A stretch of 11,108 nucleotides of DNA from Planctomycetota bacterium (GTDB lineage Bacteria > Planctomycetota > Phycisphaerae > Sedimentisphaerales > SM23-30). Location of the stretch: assembly GCA_022705365.1 (NCBI GenBank), contig JAKJEP010000085.1:1-11108 (forward strand), in the 5' to 3' direction. Positions 6,875 through 11,108 of this stretch are shown one piece after another. The notes under the pieces were generated by a model. It saw only the letters and a list, made by a program, of their open reading frames with translations, did not search any database and had not been told where the DNA came from. Numbering within the stretch: position 1 is the first letter of the stretch; every line of letters starts with the position of its first letter. The translations under genes were made by a program, and so were the position numbers.

Positions 6875-7522
6875 CTATTGGTTTTTGGAGATACGGGCCG
6901 CCTGCCCATAGAGCCGTTCCGCCAGGCGGATGATGATCCCGGCCATTCTTTTCTTATTTACACCCGGATATTCCTCCCAGCCTCCCGCCGGGGTAAGGAT
7001 CTGCATATCGGTTTGATCAGCCCCGAAGGAAGAAGGACCGTTCAGGACAATCGCATCCAGATTCTTAGCCAGTAATTTCCGGCGGGCCTTGGCACGGGCC
7101 GCCCGGTCCTGTACGGCAAAGCCGATGAGAATTTGTTTTTTCCGGATATTTCCCAGGTACGCCAGAATATCTTTTGTGCGCACCAGAGGCAACAGGCAGG
7201 CATCCCCGGTTTTCTGCCTCTTATACCGGGCGCGGCGGGCCGGGCGGTAATCCGATACCGCCGCCGTCATAATCACGCAGTCACATGAGGCAAAATGACT
7301 CCGCACCGCCTGAAACATCTCCTCCGCCGTCACCACCGAAATCCGCTCCGCCGACGGAGGTGCCGCCAGAGAAACCGGCCCGCTGATCAGTGTCACCCGA
7401 TGCCGTCGCTGCAAAGCAGCCGCCGCGCAGGCATAGCCCATCTTGCCCGTCGATCCGTTGCTCAAAAAACGCACCGGATCCAGATATTCCCGCGTCGGCC
7501 CGGCTGTAATTAAAATATGCAT
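6875..7522 (-). CDS. coaB: Phosphopantothenate--cysteine ligase (CoaB domain, stand-alone)
   Basis: CoaB joins cysteine to 4'-phosphopantothenate using a nucleotide triphosphate, giving the substrate of CoaC in coenzyme A synthesis. The 215-residue protein has the nucleotide-binding start ITAGPTREYLDPVRF (5-19), SNGSTGKMG (21-29, with the conserved Asn22), TAAVSDYRP (86-94), a basic KRQK segment (101-104) at the place of the conserved ligase lysine, LIGFAVQ (132-138) and KLLAKNLDAIVLN (149-161). Usually this is the C-terminal half of a fused CoaBC. The ATG at 7522 is 8 bases after the coaC stop and lacks a Shine-Dalgarno sequence, so its translation probably depends on coaC by coupling or by frameshifting at the A8 tract. 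The frame is open upstream to 7771, but that part is a shadow of coaC except possibly the last dozen codons. No clear terminator follows. Confidence 0.9.
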   Translation of the reverse strand: MHILITAGPTREYLDPVRFLSNGSTGKMGYACAAAALQRRHRVTLISGPVSLAAPPSAERISVVTAEEMFQAVRSHFASCDCVIMTAAVSDYRPARRARYKRQKTGDACLLPLVRTKDILAYLGNIRKKQILIGFAVQDRAARAKARRKLLAKNLDAIVLNGPSSFGADQTDMQILTPAGGWEEYPGVNKKRMAGIIIRLAERLYGQAARISKNQ

Positions 7523-7530
7523 AACAAATA

Positions 7531-8109
7531 CTAGAGTAAATGCCGTTTCGGTTTTTTTTGAGACAGCATTTCGATGATGCAGGCTAGAATATCCGCCGGC
7601 TCGCTCATCCGCCCGATTCCCTCGTCTCCGCAGGCCAGATGCCCGGACTCCGGACTGATGAAGTGGTAGCCGAACTGCCGCAGGATCTCCACATTCCGCC
7701 GGGTGGCGGGATTTTCCCACATGCGGCGATTCATGGCCGGCGCCGCCAGAATGGCGCTGTCCGCACTGCATAACAGATTGCTCAAAAGCTCATCGCAAAT
7801 CCCCGCCGCCGCCTTGGCCAGAATATTGGCCGTCGCCGGAGCCACCACCAGCAGGTCCGCCCGCTCCGTCAGACTGATATGGTGAATATCATATTCATTC
7901 TCGGCGGCAAACGTATCCGTATAAACCCGCCGCCCCGAAAGTGTGCGGAAGGTCAGCGGCTGCACGAACCTCCGGGCGTTTTCCGTCATCGCCACGGTAA
8001 CGGCCGCCCCCTGCTGTACCAGCAGCGAGCAAAGCTGCGCGGCCTTATACGCCGCGATCCCGCCGCTTACGCCCAGCAGAATTTCATAATCGCTCAAAGG
8101 TTTGGCCAA
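7531..8109 (-). CDS. coaC: Phosphopantothenoylcysteine decarboxylase (CoaC)
   Basis: CoaC is an FMN-dependent flavoprotein that decarboxylates phosphopantothenoylcysteine to 4'-phosphopantetheine. In 192 residues it shows GVSGGIAAYKA (13-23), the catalytic histidine His77 in HISL, APATANILAKAAAGI (90-104) for FMN binding, the PAMNRRMW substrate motif (124-131) and the flap cysteine Cys160 in ACGDEGIGRM. It is a complete CoaC domain without the CoaB half. The start must be TTG 8109: the frame is the same as rpoZ, which stops at 8143, and no other start codon lies between; AGGG sits about 7 bases upstream. Near its 3' end CAA AAA AAA CCG contains an A8 run (7552-7559) that reads as a canonical A AAA AAA slippery heptamer. 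A -1 slip there would extend the protein directly into CoaB. Confidence 0.93.
   Translation of the reverse strand: MAKPLSDYEILLGVSGGIAAYKAAQLCSLLVQQGAAVTVAMTENARRFVQPLTFRTLSGRRVYTDTFAAENEYDIHHISLTERADLLVVAPATANILAKAAAGICDELLSNLLCSADSAILAAPAMNRRMWENPATRRNVEILRQFGYHFISPESGHLACGDEGIGRMSEPADILACIIEMLSQKKPKRHLL
7552..7559 (-). other. A8 tract / A AAA AAA slippery heptamer at the coaC-coaB junction
   Basis: Eight A residues on the coding strand occur at coaC codons 184-186 (CAA AAA AAA). In the coaC frame the last seven read A AAA AAA, the form of a -1 ribosomal slippery site. The -1 frame is open through the coaB ATG. A short CCG-AAA-CGG stem follows directly, but it is too weak to be a convincing stimulator. 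The tract is observed; slippage is inferred. Confidence 0.5.
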
Positions 8110-8142
8110 GCCGCTGCCCTGCTTTCCTGTTTGCGCTGCGGA

Positions 8143-8406
8143 TTATTCCTGCATACCCGTGCGAATCTCGTGACTCATGCCTGCCTCATCCGGACGCAGC
8201 AGATATTCGGTTTTCTCATAGTCCACATCGATTTTGCCTTCGGCAATCTCCTGGACGGCGATCTGAACCATGTTTTTCCCCTCCGCCGGCACCAGCGGAC
8301 GGGATCCTTCAATCAGCTCTTTCAGCCGCCGCTGAATCAGCGCCGTCAGCTTAAACTGCCCGCCCGCCTGTTTTACAATCTTGTCATCCTTCAACGCTTC
8401 GATCAT
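8143..8406 (-). CDS. rpoZ: DNA-directed RNA polymerase omega subunit
   Basis: A small protein of 87 residues fitting the omega subunit, which helps assemble the beta' subunit into RNA polymerase. The helical core FKLTALIQRRLKEL (18-31) corresponds to the conserved segment after the N-terminal strand, followed by the short linker with GSRPLVP (34-40) and then MVQIAVQEIAEGKI (46-59), matching the A..EI..GKI part of omega. Its position just after gmk is typical of many bacteria (gmk-rpoZ) and supports the call. The ATG start has TTGGAGAG about 8 bases upstream, and the gap to the gmk stop is 18 bases. The C-terminal tail (60-87) is acidic and variable. The sequence is divergent at the N-terminus, so confidence rests on both motif and context. 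Confidence 0.85.
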   Translation of the reverse strand: MIEALKDDKIVKQAGGQFKLTALIQRRLKELIEGSRPLVPAEGKNMVQIAVQEIAEGKIDVDYEKTEYLLRPDEAGMSHEIRTGMQE

Positions 8407-8424
8407 CGTACACTCTCCAAAAAA

Positions 8425-9045
8425 CTACTTTCTGATTCTCTGTTTGTTTTCTATGATTTCTGTCATTTCCCGCACCGCCGCGGCCAAATCGCCATTCACC
8501 ACACTATACCGATAGCGGCCATTCTGCCGGGCCTGCTCTATTTCCCATTGCGCCTGCGCCAGACGTTTGGCCATCGTCGCCTGATCGTCGCGGCCGCGCT
8601 GCCGCAGCCGGTTCCGCAGTTCCGCCTCGCCGGGCGGCAGGATAAATATCCCGACCGCTTCCGGAAACTTCGCGAAAACCTGGGCCGCCCCCTGCACATC
8701 GATCTCCAGAATAACATCCCGGCCCGCCTTCAGTTCCTCCAGCACCGGCTCGGCCGGCGTTCCGTAATAATGATCAAATACCCGGGCATATTCCAGAAAC
8801 ATGCCGTCCGCTATCTTTTTTTCAAACTCCGCCCGGCTTAAAAAATAATAATCCCGGCCGTTGACCTCTTCCCCGCCCGCCGGCCGGGTCGTCGCCGAAA
8901 TACTCAGGCAAACACCGGTATTTTCCACCACCCGCCGGCATAGCGTGCTCTTACCGGCGCCGCTAGGCCCGCTGACCACAAACAGCGTTCCCGCCGTCTG
9001 CCCGGTTTTACTGTTTTTCCTGTCTTTCGGCCCCGGATTACTCAA
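8425..9045 (-). CDS. gmk: Guanylate kinase
   Basis: Guanylate kinase converts GMP and ATP to GDP and ADP. From TTG 9045 the protein has 206 residues, close to the usual 207. It shows the P-loop GPSGAGKST (26-34), SISATTR (48-54), DYYFLSRAEFE (65-75), FLEYARVFDHYYGTP (83-97), ILEIDVQGA (112-120) and the lid region with RLRQRGRDD (146-154). In the GMP-binding loop the common TTRxPRxGE is TTRPAGGEE here, so the second arginine is a glycine. The start is chosen because it gives the normal length and because no ATG precedes the P-loop. It overlaps yicC by 8 bases; AAGGAG lies 13 bases upstream, rather far, so translation may be coupled to yicC. The upstream extension to 9117 lies inside yicC and is not believed. 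Confidence 0.94.
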   Translation of the reverse strand: MSNPGPKDRKNSKTGQTAGTLFVVSGPSGAGKSTLCRRVVENTGVCLSISATTRPAGGEEVNGRDYYFLSRAEFEKKIADGMFLEYARVFDHYYGTPAEPVLEELKAGRDVILEIDVQGAAQVFAKFPEAVGIFILPPGEAELRNRLRQRGRDDQATMAKRLAQAQWEIEQARQNGRYRYSVVNGDLAAAVREMTEIIENKQRIRK

Positions 9046-9907
9046 CGTTTTGCACCTGCTCCTTGAGACGGTCAATCGCCACCTTGATATCCACCACACA
9101 ATGGCTGATCGGGGCACTGTTGGACTTGCTGGCGATGGTATTGGCTTCCCGGAGCATTTCCTGCGTTAGAAAATCCAGCCGCCGCCCCGCCTGCTGCTCC
9201 GATTCACATGTTTCCAGAAACTGCGTCAAATGGGAATCCAGCCGCGAAATCTCCTCATTGATATCGCAGCGCTCCGCATAGATCGCCACTTCCTTGGCCA
9301 GCAGATCCTCATCCATCTTCAGGTTTGCCTCCGACAGCATCCGATTTACGCGGTCCTGGATTCGCTGCCGGTATTGATCCACCACCTGATCCGTCATCCC
9401 CGCCAGGTCCCGCAGCCGGCTATGAATCACCTGGCAGTTCTGGCGCAGATCCTCAAACAGAATCTGGCCCTCATCCGCCCGCATGACCTGCAGCCGGTCC
9501 AGCGCCTGCTGAATCAGCTCCGAAAGAATCTTCAGAAACTTCTCGTGTTCCTCGCTGTCGTAGCGGCGCAGCTCGCAGACGCCCGGCAGTTGCAGCAGGG
9601 AGGCCAGATCAATCCGCAGAGTGATAATCTGCTCCAGAAAAGAAAGATAATACTTGGCCGTGACCGGATTAATATCAAAAGCGCTGGTATCGGATGTATA
9701 GCGCAGATGAATCGTGCAGCTTACCGAACCCCGGCACAAGTTATGCCGGATCAGACGCTCCACCTCCGGCTCGGCAAAGGCCAGCACATCCGGCAGCTTG
9801 ATCATCGTTTTCAGAAACCGGTTGTTTAACGATTTAATCTCAACCAGCAGACTGAATTCGCCCGTCTCTAGCTGCGCATCGCCATATCCTGTCATACTGT
9901 ATATCAT
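9038..9907 (-). CDS. yicC: YicC/YloC family endoribonuclease
   Basis: YicC family proteins are endoribonucleases; E. coli YicC takes part in RNA turnover. The protein has 289 residues, the normal length. The N-terminal domain opens with the hallmark MIYSMTGYG (1-9), then EIKSLNNRFL (23-32) and RGSVSCTIH (59-67). The C-terminal domain (about 200-289) has AERCDINEEISRL (211-223), GRRLDFLTQEMLREANTI (241-258), SKSN (260-263) and the family's C-terminal REQVQNVE-like ending (EQVQNVE, 283-289). The ATG start has GAGGA about 6 bases upstream and overlaps the secG stop as ATGA, so translation is likely coupled. The gene order yicC-gmk is common in bacteria. Confidence 0.95.
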   Translation of the reverse strand: MIYSMTGYGDAQLETGEFSLLVEIKSLNNRFLKTMIKLPDVLAFAEPEVERLIRHNLCRGSVSCTIHLRYTSDTSAFDINPVTAKYYLSFLEQIITLRIDLASLLQLPGVCELRRYDSEEHEKFLKILSELIQQALDRLQVMRADEGQILFEDLRQNCQVIHSRLRDLAGMTDQVVDQYRQRIQDRVNRMLSEANLKMDEDLLAKEVAIYAERCDINEEISRLDSHLTQFLETCESEQQAGRRLDFLTQEMLREANTIASKSNSAPISHCVVDIKVAIDRLKEQVQNVE

Positions 9908-10389
9908 TGGGGTTCCTCATTCGCAGGCGCTGCCGCATCGCCGGCAGCGGGAGCTTCCACGCCTGGCGTCTGCGGTGCACCGGAGGCATCTCCCTCAGCC
10001 GGCTGGGCGGCATCCGTCTCCACCGCCGCAGCGGGGGCTGCTGCCTCCGCCCCAGGAGCCGGAGATTCCGCCACGGGAGCAGTCTTCGGCTGAATGAGCG
10101 GTGCCTGCAGCGACTCGTCGATTTCACTCACAGGCACATATTGAGTGGTCAGAAAGATGCAAAGCACCAGGAACAATCCCACCACCACGATGGTCGCCCA
10201 GGTAAATACATCGCCGGTCTTGCTGCCAAAGGCGCTTTGCCCGCCGGCCCCGCCGAACGCCGCCGACAAGCCGCCGCCCCGGCCCTTTTGCAGCAGCACC
10301 AGAATGATTAACAAAATGCTCACAATGATCAATATCACCCCCAGAATTTGTGCATACAACGGGATCGCGCCTAATAACGTCAGATTCAT
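9904..10389 (-). CDS. secG: Preprotein translocase subunit SecG with Ala/Pro/acidic tail
   Basis: SecG is the small membrane subunit of the SecYEG export channel. From ATG 10389 (AGGAAA 6 bases upstream) the protein has 161 residues. It has two membrane segments (about 14-33 and 63-82) joined by the typical loop VLLQKGRGGGLSAAFGG (31-47) and QSAFGSKTGD (51-60). Beyond the second segment, residues 92-161 form a low-complexity tail rich in Ala, Pro and Glu. After Lys102 it contains no basic residue and about ten acidic ones. SecG proteins of 70-120 residues are usual, so the tail is an extension. The longer frame up to 10485 overlaps tpiA and is rejected. The gap to tpiA is 31 bases and the stop overlaps the yicC start. 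Confidence 0.93.
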   Translation of the reverse strand: MNLTLLGAIPLYAQILGVILIIVSILLIILVLLQKGRGGGLSAAFGGAGGQSAFGSKTGDVFTWATIVVVGLFLVLCIFLTTQYVPVSEIDESLQAPLIQPKTAPVAESPAPGAEAAAPAAAVETDAAQPAEGDASGAPQTPGVEAPAAGDAAAPANEEPQ

Positions 10390-10420
10390 ATTTGTTTTCC
10401 TGTTCTGTCTAAAACCTGTT

Positions 10421-11108
10421 TCAACCTTTACAACAACTACAGCCACACTGGCCGATGCCATTTTCGATAATACCCACAAAATCATTCACCTTCAGACTCG
10501 CCCCCCCGACCAGCGCCCCATCCACATCCGGCTGCCGCAGCAACTCCGCCGCATTGTCCGGCTTCACGCTGCCGCCGTACTGAATCCGAACGGCTTCCGC
10601 CGCCGACTTGCCATACAACTCCGCCAGGATCTTCCGCGTAAAGGCATGCGCCTCCTGCGCCTGCTGCGGCGTGGCCGTCTTGCCCGTGCCGATCGCCCAG
10701 ACCGGCTCATACGCAATCGTGATGCGAGCCATCTGCTCTGCCGTAATTCCCGCCAGCCCCTGGCGGATCTGCCGCTCCAGCACCGCTTCCGTCTGGGATG
10801 TCTCCCGCTCCTGCAGCAGTTCACCGATACAGAAGATCGGCTCCAGTCCGCAGGCCAGCGCAGTCTTGAGTTTCCGGTTAATCACCGCGTCCGTCTCCCC
10901 CAGAATATGCCGCCGCTCCGAATGCCCCAGAATCACATACCGGCAGCCGACATCCTTCAGCATCGAGCCGCTGATCTCCCCGGTAAATGCCCCATTCGTC
11001 TCGAAGTACAGATTCTGCGCCCCGACCTGAATCGCCGAACCGGCCAGCACCTCCGCCACCGCCGCCACATACACAAATGGCGGGCACACCGCAATATCCG
11101 CCCCGCCC
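10421..11108 (-). CDS. tpiA: Triosephosphate isomerase (5' end outside window)
   Basis: Triosephosphate isomerase interconverts dihydroxyacetone phosphate and glyceraldehyde 3-phosphate in the cytoplasm. The 228 visible residues lack roughly the first 30-40, including the active-site lysine. Visible residues include the AVCPPFVYV strand (6-14), GAFTGEISGSML (39-50), the catalytic histidine in YVILGHSERR (57-66), the catalytic glutamate with flexible loop 6 in AYEPVWAIGTGKTA (132-145), and the phosphate-binding segments YGGSVKPDN (177-185) and GALVGGASL (197-205). A GTG at 11089 is inside the open frame and is not a real start. The protein ends with GQCGCSCCKG, four cysteines in the last eight residues, an unusual tail for this enzyme. 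It is followed by secG after 31 bases and appears to be the most upstream visible gene of the housekeeping cluster. Confidence 0.96.
   Translation of the reverse strand, partial: GGADIAVCPPFVYVAAVAEVLAGSAIQVGAQNLYFETNGAFTGEISGSMLKDVGCRYVILGHSERRHILGETDAVINRKLKTALACGLEPIFCIGELLQERETSQTEAVLERQIRQGLAGITAEQMARITIAYEPVWAIGTGKTATPQQAQEAHAFTRKILAELYGKSAAEAVRIQYGGSVKPDNAAELLRQPDVDGALVGGASLKVNDFVGIIENGIGQCGCSCCKG

Noticed and set aside
7523..7771. An 83-residue N-terminal extension of CoaB
   Set aside because: Most of it is the out-of-frame shadow of coaC. Only the last dozen codons could be translated, and only through the A8 slip.
7879..8841. A plus-strand open frame of 320 codons across coaC, rpoZ and gmk
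   Set aside because: It spans three well-supported minus-strand genes and shows no domain.
10390..10485. A 32-residue N-terminal extension of SecG
   Set aside because: It overlaps the tpiA coding end and adds nothing to the two-helix SecG topology. ATG 10389 has its own ribosome site.

Overview
The window reads as chromosomal DNA from a member of the Planctomycetota, probably a Phycisphaerae-type lineage. This is inferred from a LEPR-XLL type motif at the start of a repetitive surface-like protein, a 3-keto-disaccharide hydrolase (DUF1080) lipoprotein, a Tat-signal Gfo/Idh/MocA oxidoreductase, TTG and GTG starts, and fairly GC-rich DNA. All supported genes lie on the minus strand, so transcription runs from high to low coordinates. 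No tRNA, rRNA, CRISPR array or insertion sequence was seen.

Right part (11108 to 6875): a compact housekeeping cluster in the order tpiA (5' end outside the window), secG, yicC, gmk, rpoZ, coaC, coaB. Junctions are tight: secG and yicC share an ATGA overlap, gmk starts at a TTG inside the end of yicC, and coaB starts 8 bases after coaC. The genes cover glycolysis, protein export, RNA turnover, GTP supply, the RNA polymerase omega subunit and coenzyme A synthesis. CoaC and CoaB are usually one fused protein. Here they are separate frames, but an A8 tract near the end of coaC would join them by a -1 slip or by one added base.

Middle (6874 to 5223): about 200 bases without a gene, then a LEPR-XLL protein built of solenoid-like repeats. 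Its reading frame breaks at a GGGCCC tract. The last 110 residues, which still look like part of the same protein, are in the -1 frame.

Left part (5222 to 1): a promoter-like sequence precedes a long periplasmic S41/PDZ C-terminal processing protease. The DUF1080 lipoprotein and rmuC follow, and a clear intrinsic terminator closes the unit. After it comes a Tat-exported Gfo/Idh/MocA oxidoreductase that runs off the left edge. DUF1080 hydrolases and Gfo/Idh/MocA dehydrogenases act together in known glycoside 3-oxidation pathways, so this pair may work on sugars outside the cytoplasm.

There is no strong case for a wholly new system. The points most worth a second look are the two frame breaks (coaC/coaB and the LEPR-XLL gene), substitutions at expected key residues in the oxidoreductase and in guanylate kinase, and a cysteine-rich tail on triosephosphate isomerase.
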